In this document: one piece after another, positions 16,191 to 24,063 of the stretch
Layout of the letters: the number at the start of each line of letters is the position of its first letter
Position numbering within the stretch: the stretch's first letter is position 1
DNA from: JAWXTP01 sp044433415
GTDB taxonomy: Bacteria; Bacteroidota; Bacteroidia; Bacteroidales; Rikenellaceae
Direction: 5' to 3'
NCBI GenBank assembly: GCA_044433415.1
Contig: JAWXTP010000010.1
Span: forward strand, 1 to 45,814
Length of the DNA: 45,814 bases
Program-made: the position numbers and the translations under genes
Notes under the pieces: model-generated
Seen by the model: only the letters and a program-made list of their open reading frames with translations
Databases searched by the model: none
Told to the model about the DNA's origin: nothing

Positions 16191-17825
16191 ATGAAAATGA
16201 AAAATAGTAGCACAAAACAAACAAAATATGTGTTTGTAACTGGGGGCGTTGCCTCATCTCTTGGTAAAGGAATCATTTCTGCATCACTTGCAAGATTGCT
16301 TATATCAAGAGGTTATAGCGTAACAATTCAAAAACTAGATCCTTATTTAAATATCGATCCAGGTACGCTTAACCCTTACGAGCACGGAGAATGTTATGTT
16401 ACAGAAGATGGAGCAGAGACTGACCTTGACTTAGGTCACTATGAGCGTTTCCTTAACACATGTACTTCACAAGGAAACAATGTTACAACAGGCCGTATTT
16501 ACCAAAATGTTATCACAAAAGAACGTAAAGGTGAGTTCTTAGGAAAAACTGTACAGGTTATTCCTCATATCACTGACGAAATTAAACGTTGCGTTCAAAT
16601 TTTAGGAACAAAAAATAATTACGATGTAGTTATCACAGAAATAGGTGGTACAGTAGGCGATATTGAATCTTTACCTTATATTGAATCTGTTCGTCAACTT
16701 CGTAATGACTTAGGATACCAAAATTCTGTAGTTATTCATCTTACTTTAATTCCTTATATGTCTGCATCAGGCGAATTAAAGACTAAGCCTACTCAGCACT
16801 CTGTTAAGATGTTACTAGAAAATGGTGTACAACCAGATATCCTTGTTCTAAGAAGTGAAAAACCTCTTAATGATGACGTTCGTCGTAAAGTAGCTCAGTT
16901 CTGTAATGTTGAAAAAGATGCTGTTATAGAATCTATTGACGTATCTACTATATATGAAGTTCCTTTAAAAATGGAAGCTCAACACTTAGATTTAGTTGTT
17001 TTACGTAAACTTAATCTTGAAGCTGGTGATATCAACCTTACTGATTGGACAAACTTCGTTGAAAGAGTGAAAAACCCTAAAGATGAGGTTAAAATCGCTC
17101 TTGTAGGTAAATATACTGAACTTCCTGATGCTTACAAATCTATCGTTGAAGCATTCGTTCACGCTGGCACAGTTAATGAAGTGAAAGTAAAATTAGAGTA
17201 TGTTAACTCTGAAAAATTAACTGATGAAAATGTTGCTGAAAGACTTAGCGGTCATAATGCTATACTTGTAGCACCAGGCTTTGGTAGTAGAGGTCTAGAA
17301 GGTAAGATTAGAGCTATTAAATATACTCGCGAAAACAACATTCCTTTCTTTGGTATTTGTTTAGGTATGCAATCTTCAGTGATTGAGTTTGCAAGAAACG
17401 TACTAGGTTATGAAGATGCTAACTCTACAGAGGTTTGTAACAACCAACACCCTGTGATTGACATCATGGAAGAACAAAAAGGTATTACTGAAAAAGGTGG
17501 TACTATGCGTTTAGGTGCTTACCCTTGTACTCTTACTAAAGGTTCAAAAACTTATGAGGCTTACGGTAAAGAACACATCACTGAACGTCACAGACACCGT
17601 TATGAGTTTAACAATAACTACTACGACGCTATTAAAGAAGCAGGTATGACTCCTGTAGGTATCAACCCTGAAACTGGTCTTGTAGAGGTAGTAGAAATTG
17701 AAAGTCACCCTTGGTTTGTTGGTGTGCAGTATCACCCTGAGTATAAGAGTACTGCTCTTAATCCTCACCCTCTTTTTGTAGCATTCGTAAAAGCTGCTAT
17801 AGAAAATAAAAATTCTACAAAATAG
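16191..17825 (+). CDS. pyrG: CTP synthase
   Basis: A 544-aa full-length CTP synthase, converting UTP, ATP and glutamine to CTP. The amidoligase domain (~1-270) starts with FVTGGVASSLGKG (~14-26, P-loop) and contains KLDPYLNIDPGTLNPYEHGE and EIGGTVGDIES. The glutamine amidotransferase domain (~300-544) has PFFGICLGMQ (nucleophile Cys ~389) and HPEYKS (His/Glu of the triad, ~522). The alternative start at Met3 would shorten it by two residues. It is followed by yidC after a 120-bp gap holding a large hairpin; pyrG next to yidC is a common Bacteroidales arrangement. Confidence 0.97.
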   Translation: MKMKNSSTKQTKYVFVTGGVASSLGKGIISASLARLLISRGYSVTIQKLDPYLNIDPGTLNPYEHGECYVTEDGAETDLDLGHYERFLNTCTSQGNNVTTGRIYQNVITKERKGEFLGKTVQVIPHITDEIKRCVQILGTKNNYDVVITEIGGTVGDIESLPYIESVRQLRNDLGYQNSVVIHLTLIPYMSASGELKTKPTQHSVKMLLENGVQPDILVLRSEKPLNDDVRRKVAQFCNVEKDAVIESIDVSTIYEVPLKMEAQHLDLVVLRKLNLEAGDINLTDWTNFVERVKNPKDEVKIALVGKYTELPDAYKSIVEAFVHAGTVNEVKVKLEYVNSEKLTDENVAERLSGHNAILVAPGFGSRGLEGKIRAIKYTRENNIPFFGICLGMQSSVIEFARNVLGYEDANSTEVCNNQHPVIDIMEEQKGITEKGGTMRLGAYPCTLTKGSKTYEAYGKEHITERHRHRYEFNNNYYDAIKEAGMTPVGINPETGLVEVVEIESHPWFVGVQYHPEYKSTALNPHPLFVAFVKAAIENKNSTK

Positions 17826-17839
17826 TATTGATTAATGTA

Positions 17840-17912
17840 TCTTAAGATTGGATTTATTTGTTTTGAATTTACAAATTCAAGATAAGTAAATCCAATTTTA
17901 GAAGTTCCCTAA
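17840..17912. repeat. Leader inverted repeat, copy F (large hairpin before yidC)
   Basis: TTGGATTTATTTGTTTTGAATTT pairs with its near-complement ending GTAAATCCAA (about 20 bp with few mismatches). The right side continues into the family arm TTTTAGAAGTTCCCT; the left outer arm has decayed (ATCTTAAGATTGG). It lies between pyrG and yidC and could also end the pyrG transcript. Confidence 0.65.
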
Positions 17913-17926
17913 AAATAATAAATTTG
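17896..17926 (+). promoter_or_regulatory. Probable promoter of yidC
   Basis: TTTT at 17896-17899 and TAAATTTG at 17919-17926 are 19 bp apart, the normal Bacteroidota spacing, with a match to the TAnnTTTG box. The right arm of copy F, AGAAGTTCCCT, lies between the two boxes, unlike most other copies, which follow the promoter. Confidence 0.5.
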
Positions 17927-17945
17927 CAAAATAAAACTAATTTAA

Positions 17946-19799
17946 ATGGATAAAAATAAAATAACGGCATTCCTGTTAATCCTACTTATTTTCGTTGGTT
18001 ATGCATGGTTCCAAAGCAACCAAAACCAAAAAATAGTAGCAGAACGAGAAGCACAAAATGAAATCGCTAGAGTTGAAGCTGAAAAAATAGCTAAAGAAGC
18101 TGCTAAACTTACTCCTGAAGATATTATTAAAAACGATTCTATTGCTAAGGCTACAGCTGAAGCACGTGCTATAGGCGCTTACGGTGAGATGCTATACAGC
18201 GCTCAAAGTAAACAAAAAGAAGAATATACTCTTCAAAACGAAAAAGTTAAAATTGGCATTTCTACATTAGGTGCTACTATCAACTCCGTTGAGCTTAAAG
18301 ATTATAAAACATGGAATGGTAGTCCTCTATATCTTTTTAGCGAAAAAAGCGCTCTTTTTGATATTAAATATCGCACTACTGTAGATATTAACACTTCTAA
18401 CTTTGTGTTTACTCCTACAACTTCAAAAAAGGATATTACAGTAACTGGCGAAAGTTCATCTTTAGCATTTAGATTATATAGCGATTCTACAGCTTATGTG
18501 GAATATGTGTATACACTAAAAGCTGATGCTTATGACGTTGACCTAAAAGTTAACTTCGTAAATATGAACTACCTACTAGATAGAAATCAAAAAAATCTAT
18601 CTATAAACTGGGCTATGGATGCTCTACAAACAGAAAAAGGATATAGCTACGAAAATCAAAACACTAATTTATCATATAAACTTACTGCTGATAATGGTAT
18701 TGATGAATTGTCTATAGGTAGAAACGCCTACTCAGAATCTGTTAATGAACCTGTACAGTGGGTAGCATTTAAAAAGCAATTCTTCTCATCTATCATTCGT
18801 TACAATGATAGCTTTAGTGCTGCTGAATTATCTTACCAGACTCTTCCTGAGAATTCAGGTGAGCTTAAGCATTTTGATGCTACACTTAGTGTGCCTTTCT
18901 CAGTTGATAAAACTAGCTATGACTTCTCACTTTACTTTGCTCCTAACAGCTACAGCCTATTTAGAAGCTATGGTGATAAATTTGAGAAACTTATCCCTCT
19001 AGGTTGGGGAATATTTGGCTGGATTAACCGTTTCATAGTAATCCCTACATTTAATTTCCTAAGCGCTCACATCGCTAACTTCGGTTGGATAATTTTACTT
19101 CTTACGATTATTATTAAACTTCTTATTTTCCCATTCACATACAAATCGTATGTTTCTATGGCGAAAATGCGACTTATAAAACCAGAAGTTGACGAGCTTA
19201 ACACTAAGTATCCTAACAAGGATCAAGCAATGCAAAAACAACAAGCTATGATGGAGATTTACCGTCGTGCTGGTGTTAATCCTCTTGGTGGTTGTCTACC
19301 TATGATGTTCCAGATGCCTGTTTTGATTGCTATGTTCCGCTTCTTCCCTGCTTCTATAGAGCTGAGAGGTGAACACTTCCTTTGGGCTAATGACTTATCA
19401 TCTTATGATAGCATATTGAACCTTCCATTTAATATTCCTTTCTATGGCGATCACGTGAGTTTATTTGCTCTACTAATGGGTGCTTCTATGTTCTTCTCAT
19501 CGAAGATAAATATGGCACAAACTAGTGGTTCTCAACAACAAATGCCAGGTATGCAGTTTATGACTTTATATATCATGCCTGTGATGCTTATCGTTTGGTT
19601 TAATAACTACTCTAGTGGTTTGAGTTACTACTACTTGTTGTCAAACCTTATAACTATTGGTCAATCGTTGATTATTAGACGTTTTGTTGATGAGGATAAA
19701 TTACATGACAAGATGAAGAATAATGCTAAGAAACCACGCAAGAAGTCGCGTTGGCAGCAGCAATACGAAGAAATGCTACAGCAACAAGGGAAACGCTAA
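17946..19799 (+). CDS. yidC: Membrane protein insertase YidC
   Basis: A 617-aa Gram-negative-type YidC. Transmembrane segment 1 is at ~5-21 (ITAFLLILLIFVGYAWF). A charged linker and the large periplasmic beta domain (~70-345) follow. The conserved insertase core (~360-585) has the hydrophobic segments beginning GWGIFGWINRFIVIPTFN, IILLLTIIIKLLIFPFTYKSY (with the adjacent KMRLIKPEVDELNTKYP cytosolic hairpin) and later NPLGGCLPMMFQMPVLIAMF. The C-terminal tail is basic (KKPRKKSRWQQQYEEML), fitting ribosome contact. It inserts proteins into the inner membrane alone or with SecYEG. A ~200-bp structured repeat begins 13 bp after the stop. Confidence 0.96.
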   Translation: MDKNKITAFLLILLIFVGYAWFQSNQNQKIVAEREAQNEIARVEAEKIAKEAAKLTPEDIIKNDSIAKATAEARAIGAYGEMLYSAQSKQKEEYTLQNEKVKIGISTLGATINSVELKDYKTWNGSPLYLFSEKSALFDIKYRTTVDINTSNFVFTPTTSKKDITVTGESSSLAFRLYSDSTAYVEYVYTLKADAYDVDLKVNFVNMNYLLDRNQKNLSINWAMDALQTEKGYSYENQNTNLSYKLTADNGIDELSIGRNAYSESVNEPVQWVAFKKQFFSSIIRYNDSFSAAELSYQTLPENSGELKHFDATLSVPFSVDKTSYDFSLYFAPNSYSLFRSYGDKFEKLIPLGWGIFGWINRFIVIPTFNFLSAHIANFGWIILLLTIIIKLLIFPFTYKSYVSMAKMRLIKPEVDELNTKYPNKDQAMQKQQAMMEIYRRAGVNPLGGCLPMMFQMPVLIAMFRFFPASIELRGEHFLWANDLSSYDSILNLPFNIPFYGDHVSLFALLMGASMFFSSKINMAQTSGSQQQMPGMQFMTLYIMPVMLIVWFNNYSSGLSYYYLLSNLITIGQSLIIRRFVDEDKLHDKMKNNAKKPRKKSRWQQQYEEMLQQQGKR

Positions 19800-19811
19800 T
19801 GTTGCCTGAGT

Positions 19812-20014
19812 GAAGGCTTTTCCCAATAACGGCTCATCTTTCCGGCGTTTCAGTGCATTTCAATGCTCACAGCCACCTGAGGCTGCTCCGCTTAAAATGC
19901 AATGAAACGCCGCAAATATGAACCATTCTTGGAAAAAGCGGACAGTCGTGGACGTTATGTACCACTCATGGTAACCAACCTGAGTTCTAGGTAACGGCGA
20001 CAAGCGACTGAATA
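19812..20014. repeat. ~200-bp structured element, copy X1
   Basis: This is one of two copies (other: 22251-22452), sharing long identical blocks: GAAGGCTTTTCCCAATAACG at the start, TGCTCACAGCC and GGCTGCTCCGCTTA in the middle, GCAAATATGAACCATTCTTG, and GCGACAAGCGACTGAATA at the end. It folds as a long hairpin (CTTTTCCCAA with CTTGGAAAAAG; inner stem GGCGTTTCA/TGAAACGCC plus GCATTT/AAATGC; tip CAGCC/GGCTG). A second fold follows (CAGTCG/CGACTG, CGTTAT..TACC/GGTAACG). It begins 13 bp after the yidC stop. It may be a mobile non-autonomous element or a structured RNA. Confidence 0.75.
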
Positions 20015-20042
20015 TTATATAAGCAATTCAATAATTACTCAT

Positions 20043-20076
20043 AAGGGGGATTTTAGGTATTCTAAAGTTCCCCTTA
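20043..20076. repeat. Leader inverted repeat, copy G
   Basis: AAGGGGGATTTTAG and CTAAAGTTCCCCTT pair across the loop GTATT. It lies 24 bp before the FKBP ATG. Confidence 0.7.
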
Positions 20077-20099
20077 ATAATAATATATTAAATATATTT

Positions 20100-20507
20100 A
20101 TGGCTAAGAAACCTAATAGGATATATGTTGCTAAAAATAAAGCGTTTTTAGAACAACTGAAACTTCAGGAGGATGTGATGCATCTGTCTGATGGTGTACT
20201 TTATAAAGTAATAAATAACGGAGAGGGTAAAGTAATGCCTAAACTGAATAGTGTCGTGTCTGTTCACTATAAAGGGTCACTCACAAATGGTTACGTATTC
20301 GATTCTACACTAAATAATGGATATCCAGAAACTTTTCGCCTGTATGAAGTGATAGATGGCTGGCAAGTAGCTATGCAGAAAATGTGCGTGGGCGATAAAT
20401 GGATAGTTTATATACCTTCCGATATGGGATATGGAGATAGAGCAATGGACGATATACCAGGAGGGTCTACTCTAATATTCGAAATAGAACTGTTAGCAAT
20501 AAACTAA
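20100..20507 (+). CDS. FKBP-type peptidyl-prolyl cis-trans isomerase
   Basis: A 135-aa single-domain FKBP without a signal peptide, so probably cytoplasmic (many Bacteroidota FKBPs are lipoproteins). The active-site residues are recognisable: Tyr in VHYKG (~52), Phe-Asp in VFDST (~62), Val-Ile...Trp in EVIDGWQ (~83-88), Tyr in MGYGDR (~105) and Phe in TLIFEIELL (~126). The GDKWIVYIPSDMGYG phrase is typical. It would speed proline isomerisation during protein folding. The GNAT gene follows after 30 bp, so the two may be co-transcribed. Confidence 0.9.
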   Translation: MAKKPNRIYVAKNKAFLEQLKLQEDVMHLSDGVLYKVINNGEGKVMPKLNSVVSVHYKGSLTNGYVFDSTLNNGYPETFRLYEVIDGWQVAMQKMCVGDKWIVYIPSDMGYGDRAMDDIPGGSTLIFEIELLAIN

Positions 20508-20537
20508 AGACTATACATAATTTAAATAACTTTACTC

Positions 20538-21023
20538 ATGATTATAGAATTAGCTACAAAATCAGATCTTAAATGCATAATGGAGATTTACCAAAGTGCT
20601 ATACAGTATATGAATGCCAATGGTAACCCGAATCAATGGATAAATGGTTATCCTGGTGAGGACGTTGTAATTAATGACATAGACCTAAAGCAACTGTACC
20701 TATGTAAAAATGAACAGAACGAGATAGTTGCTGTATTTTGCTACTTTGTAGGTGAAGAAGAGACTTACTCCGAAATCTATGAGGGACAATGGATGAATAA
20801 TAATCCTTACGGTGTGATACATCGTATAGCTAGTAACGGAAAGGTGAAACGCATAGCTGACTACTGCATAAACTGGTGTTTCACAAAACACCCTAATATG
20901 AAAATAGATACACACGAAGATAATATAACTATGCAGAACGTCATAAAACGTTGTGGATTCCAATACTGCGGCATCATAAAATGCTCTAATGGTTCTTTAC
21001 GTCTAGCATATCAAAAAATTTAA
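20538..21023 (+). CDS. GNAT-family N-acetyltransferase
   Basis: A 161-aa protein with the GNAT layout: N-terminal RLATxxDL-like start (ELATKSDLKCIMEIYQSAI, ~4-22), central strand LYLCKNEQNEIVAVFCYFV (~54-72), acceptor-proximal HRIASNGKVKRIADYCINWC (~94-113, motif A region) and C-terminal IDTHEDNITMQNVIKRCGFQYCGII (~124-148, motif B). The motif A loop is less glycine-rich than usual. The substrate cannot be inferred. It lies 30 bp after the FKBP gene; ychF downstream has its own -7 box. Confidence 0.8.
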   Translation: MIIELATKSDLKCIMEIYQSAIQYMNANGNPNQWINGYPGEDVVINDIDLKQLYLCKNEQNEIVAVFCYFVGEEETYSEIYEGQWMNNNPYGVIHRIASNGKVKRIADYCINWCFTKHPNMKIDTHEDNITMQNVIKRCGFQYCGIIKCSNGSLRLAYQKI

Positions 21024-21055
21024 GTACTAAAACATCTTTTTCGAAAAAGAATCGT

Positions 21056-21063
21056 TATCTTTG
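21056..21063 (+). promoter_or_regulatory. Probable -7 promoter box for ychF
   Basis: TATCTTTG is a perfect TAnnTTTG match, 66 bp before the ychF ATG. No clear -33 box. A short palindrome, TCTTTTTCGAAAAAGA, lies directly upstream. Confidence 0.45.
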
Positions 21064-21129
21064 TAAGCTAGAGACCATAGATTAATGACATGGTAGCAAA
21101 GATTACTTTAAACAATAATATATAATAAA

Positions 21130-22230
21130 ATGGCACTACAATGTGGAATAGTTGGTTTACCAAACGTAGGAAAATCAACTCTTTTTAACTCTCTTTCTAA
21201 CGCAAAAGCTCAAGCAGCAAATTTCCCGTTTTGTACAATAGAACCTAACGTAGGTGTAATAACTGTACCAGACGAACGCCTTGTGCACCTTGCATCTATT
21301 GACAACCCTAAGAAAATTATTCCTACAACTATAGAGATTGTGGATATCGCAGGTCTTGTTAAAGGCGCTTCAAAAGGTGAAGGTCTTGGAAATAAATTCT
21401 TAGGTAACATCCGTGAAACTGACGCTATTATCCATGTTTTACGCTGCTTCGAAAATTCAAATATCACTCACGTAGATGGTAATGTAGACCCTGTACGCGA
21501 TAAAGAAATCATAGATACAGAACTTCAACTTAAAGACCTTGAAACTGTTGAGACTCGTATCTCGAAAGTACAAAAACAAGCTCAAACAGGAGGTGACAAA
21601 GTAGCTAAGAAAACTTATGAGATATTAGTTAAATATAAAGATGCTCTAGTGCAAGGTAAGTCTGCACGTACTGTAGAACTTGATGAACTAGACAAAAAAT
21701 TTGTTGCTGACCTTTGCCTGCTAACAGATAAACCTGTACTTTATGTTTGTAATGTTGATGAATCTTCAGCGGTAGATGGTAACGAACACACTAAGGCTGT
21801 AGAAGAAGCTATAAAAGAAGAAAACACTGAGTTTCTTATCGTAGCTGCTGCTATAGAAGCTGATATATCTGAGCTTGAAACTTACGACGAACGCCAAATG
21901 TTCCTAGAAGAAATAGGTCTTAAAGAATCTGGAGTTTCTCGTCTTATTAGATCTGCTTACGCATTGCTAAACCTAGAGACTTACTTCACTACTGGTGTGC
22001 AGGAAACTCATGCTTGGACCTATAAAAAAGGTACTAAAGCTCCTCAGGCTGCTGGGGTTATCCACTCTGACTTCGAAAGAGGATTTATCCGTGCCGAAGT
22101 TATTAAATATAGTGACTATTCTGAGCTTGGTTCTGAGGCTGCATGCCGTGAAGCGGGCAAAATCGCAATCGAAGGCAAGGAGTATATCGTGCAAGACGGC
22201 GACATCATGCACTTCCGTTTTAATGTTTAG
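21130..22230 (+). CDS. ychF: Redox-responsive P-loop ATPase/GTPase YchF (OLA1-like)
   Basis: A 366-aa Obg-like NTPase of normal length. G1 is GLPNVGKST (~8-16), the switch region is NFPFCTIEPNVG (~36-47), G3 is DIAGLVKGAS (~72-81), and the G4 position reads NVDE (~207-210) instead of NKxD, the known hallmark of YchF proteins, which prefer ATP. A coiled-coil insert lies at ~125-185 and a C-terminal TGS domain at ~280-366 (TYFTTGVQETHAWTYKKG ... VQDGDIMHFRFNV). It associates with ribosomes and affects stress responses. The second copy of the ~200-bp structured element starts 20 bp after the stop. Confidence 0.96.
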   Translation: MALQCGIVGLPNVGKSTLFNSLSNAKAQAANFPFCTIEPNVGVITVPDERLVHLASIDNPKKIIPTTIEIVDIAGLVKGASKGEGLGNKFLGNIRETDAIIHVLRCFENSNITHVDGNVDPVRDKEIIDTELQLKDLETVETRISKVQKQAQTGGDKVAKKTYEILVKYKDALVQGKSARTVELDELDKKFVADLCLLTDKPVLYVCNVDESSAVDGNEHTKAVEEAIKEENTEFLIVAAAIEADISELETYDERQMFLEEIGLKESGVSRLIRSAYALLNLETYFTTGVQETHAWTYKKGTKAPQAAGVIHSDFERGFIRAEVIKYSDYSELGSEAACREAGKIAIEGKEYIVQDGDIMHFRFNV

Positions 22231-22250
22231 TGTAGCTTCGGTGGCTATGG

Positions 22251-22452
22251 GAAGGCTTTTCCCAATAACGGCTCATCTTTGCGACCTTTTTTAAAGTTTC
22301 AATGCTCACAGCCGTCGAGGCTGCTCCGCTTAAAACTTTAAAAAACGCCGCAAATATGAACCATTCTTGGAAAAAGCGGACAATCGTGGACGTTATTTAC
22401 CGCTCATGGTAACAAACCTAAGTGTTAGGTAAAGGCGACAAGCGACTGAATA
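22251..22452. repeat. ~200-bp structured element, copy X2
   Basis: This matches X1 (19812-20014) over its length except in the central stem. Where X1 has GTTTCAGTGCATTT/AAAATGCAATGAAAC, X2 has TTTTTTAAAGTTT/AAAACTTTAAAAAA: different bases, same pairing. The loop and tip blocks (TGCTCACAGCC, GGCTGCTCCGCTTA) and both flanking stems are conserved. It begins 20 bp after the ychF stop, a position like that of X1 after yidC. Confidence 0.75.
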
Positions 22453-22486
22453 CGACAAGCGACTGAATACGACAAGCGACTGAATG
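22436..22486. repeat. Three tandem 17-bp repeats
   Basis: CGACAAGCGACTGAATA occurs three times head to tail (22436-22452, 22453-22469, 22470-22486, the last ending in G). The first unit is the 3' end of X2; X1 has a single unit at the same place. The arm of the long palindrome at 27109 contains the related GCGACAAGCGACTAAATA. Confidence 0.85.
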
Positions 22487-22537
22487 TAGTAGGCGGTTGT
22501 ATAATAAATTTTAAATAAGATATTTAGATAAAATAAT

Positions 22538-24061
22538 ATGAGAAAAACAAGAGTACGCTTTGCGCCTAGTCCTACTGGGGCACTTCATATAGGAGGTGTG
22601 CGCACTGCTTTATATAATTATCTTTTCGCACGCCAACGCGGTGGCGAATTTTTACTTCGTATTGAGGATACTGATTCTCAACGTTTTGTGCCTGGTGCAG
22701 AAGAATATATCATTGAGTCACTAAAATGGTGCGGCATAGAAATAGATGAGGGCGTATCTGTGGGTGGTCCTCATGCTCCTTATCGCCAAAGTGAAAGAAA
22801 AGAATTGTACCTTAAATATGCTACTGAATTAGTGGAAAAAGGTTGGGCTTACTATGCTTTCGATACTAGCGCTGAGTTACAAGCTATACGCGCTGAGTAT
22901 GAAGCTGCTGGCAAAACTTTCTCCTATAACCAAGAAGTGCGCACTACCCTGCCTACTTCTCTGTCATTAAGTGCAGAAGAAACTCAAGAACGCCTAGCTA
23001 ACTCTACTCATTGGGTTGTGCGTTTTAAAATGCCTGAAAATGAAGTGGTGGAAATGAAAGATATGGTACGCGGTGAAGTGTCAGTAAATACTGCTACTCT
23101 TGACGATAAAGTACTTTATAAACGTATAGACGAACTGCCTACTTACCACCTAGCAAATATAGTAGATGACCACTTAATGGAAATCTCTCATGTTATACGT
23201 GGCGAAGAATGGCTTCCTTCTCTTCCTTTACACTATCTTCTATATCGCGCTTTTGGCTGGACTGAAACTCAACCAGAATTTGCTCACCTACCTCTGCTTC
23301 TGAAACCTGACGGTAAAGGAAAATTGTCTAAACGTGATGGCGATAAATTAGGTTTCCCAGTTTTCCCTCTAGTGTGGAACGGACAAAACGGTGACACCGC
23401 TCGTGGTTATCGTGAAGATGGATACTTTGCTGACTCATTTATCAATATCCTTGCTCTAATGGGATGGAACCCAGGTACTGAACAAGAGATACTTTCTATG
23501 GATGACCTTATCAAGTTATTCTCTATAGAACATGTAGGTAAATCGGGCGCTCGCTTTAACCCTGAAAAAGCTAAGTGGTTTAACGCTCAATATCTACGCA
23601 TGAAAGACGATAGCGAACTTGCTAGCTTATACTCTCCTATCCTTGAAAGCAAAGGCGTTACAGGTGTAGAAAGTGCTAAGCTAGAGAAAATATGTTCTCT
23701 TATTAAAGAACGTGCTACTTTTGTTAGCGATTTTTGGGATTTATCTTCTTTCTTCTTTGTACGCCCTGAAAGCTATGACGCAAAAACTACTGCTAAGTTC
23801 TGGAAAAATGAAAACCCTAGCCGCGTTCAACACATAGGCTCTATACTAGAAGGCTTAGAGAATTTCAGCGCTCACTCTACAGAAGAAGCTGTGCATACAT
23901 GGATTAAATCTAACGAACTTCCTATGGGGCAGGTGATGAATAGCTTCCGCCTAGCTATAGTAGGTGAAGGTAAAGGTCCTAGCATGTTTGACATTATCGA
24001 GATTATCGGTAAAGAAGAAACCTTACTTCGTATAAACAACGCACTAACTAATATTAAGTAA
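22538..24061 (+). CDS. gltX: Glutamate--tRNA ligase
   Basis: A 507-aa class Ia aminoacyl-tRNA synthetase of normal length, charging tRNA-Glu. The HIGH-type motif is PSPTGALHIGG (~9-19), and the KMSKS-type motif is KLSKRDGDKLGFPVFPL (~264-280). The catalytic domain fills the N-terminal ~330 residues; the C-terminal anticodon-binding helical domain ends in SMFDIIEIIGKEETLLRI. It is discriminating or non-discriminating depending on whether the genome has glnS, which cannot be told here. Only 2 bp separate its stop from the next ORF. Confidence 0.96.
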   Translation: MRKTRVRFAPSPTGALHIGGVRTALYNYLFARQRGGEFLLRIEDTDSQRFVPGAEEYIIESLKWCGIEIDEGVSVGGPHAPYRQSERKELYLKYATELVEKGWAYYAFDTSAELQAIRAEYEAAGKTFSYNQEVRTTLPTSLSLSAEETQERLANSTHWVVRFKMPENEVVEMKDMVRGEVSVNTATLDDKVLYKRIDELPTYHLANIVDDHLMEISHVIRGEEWLPSLPLHYLLYRAFGWTETQPEFAHLPLLLKPDGKGKLSKRDGDKLGFPVFPLVWNGQNGDTARGYREDGYFADSFINILALMGWNPGTEQEILSMDDLIKLFSIEHVGKSGARFNPEKAKWFNAQYLRMKDDSELASLYSPILESKGVTGVESAKLEKICSLIKERATFVSDFWDLSSFFFVRPESYDAKTTAKFWKNENPSRVQHIGSILEGLENFSAHSTEEAVHTWIKSNELPMGQVMNSFRLAIVGEGKGPSMFDIIEIIGKEETLLRINNALTNIK

Positions 24062-24063
24062 AC

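Larger units (their letters stand above)
19800..20099. other. 300-bp gap holding a structured repeat and a leader palindrome
   Basis: Between yidC and the FKBP gene lie copy X1 of the ~200-bp structured element (19812-20014) and leader inverted repeat G (20043-20076). No ORF is credible and no TAnnTTTG box is seen. Confidence 0.7.
22231..22537. other. 307-bp gap holding structured element X2 and a 17-bp tandem repeat
   Basis: Between ychF and gltX lie copy X2 (22251-22452) and a run of 17-bp repeats that extends its 3' end (22436-22486). No ORF and no clear promoter box before gltX. Confidence 0.7.

Noticed and set aside
19812..20014. tRNA, 6S RNA or other known RNA gene
   Set aside because: No cloverleaf or 6S-type central bubble is apparent, and there are two copies with different stems. 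I cannot match it to a known family from memory.
22436..22486. Possible CRISPR-like array
   Set aside because: The 17-bp units are directly adjacent with no spacers, only three occur, and no cas gene is present.
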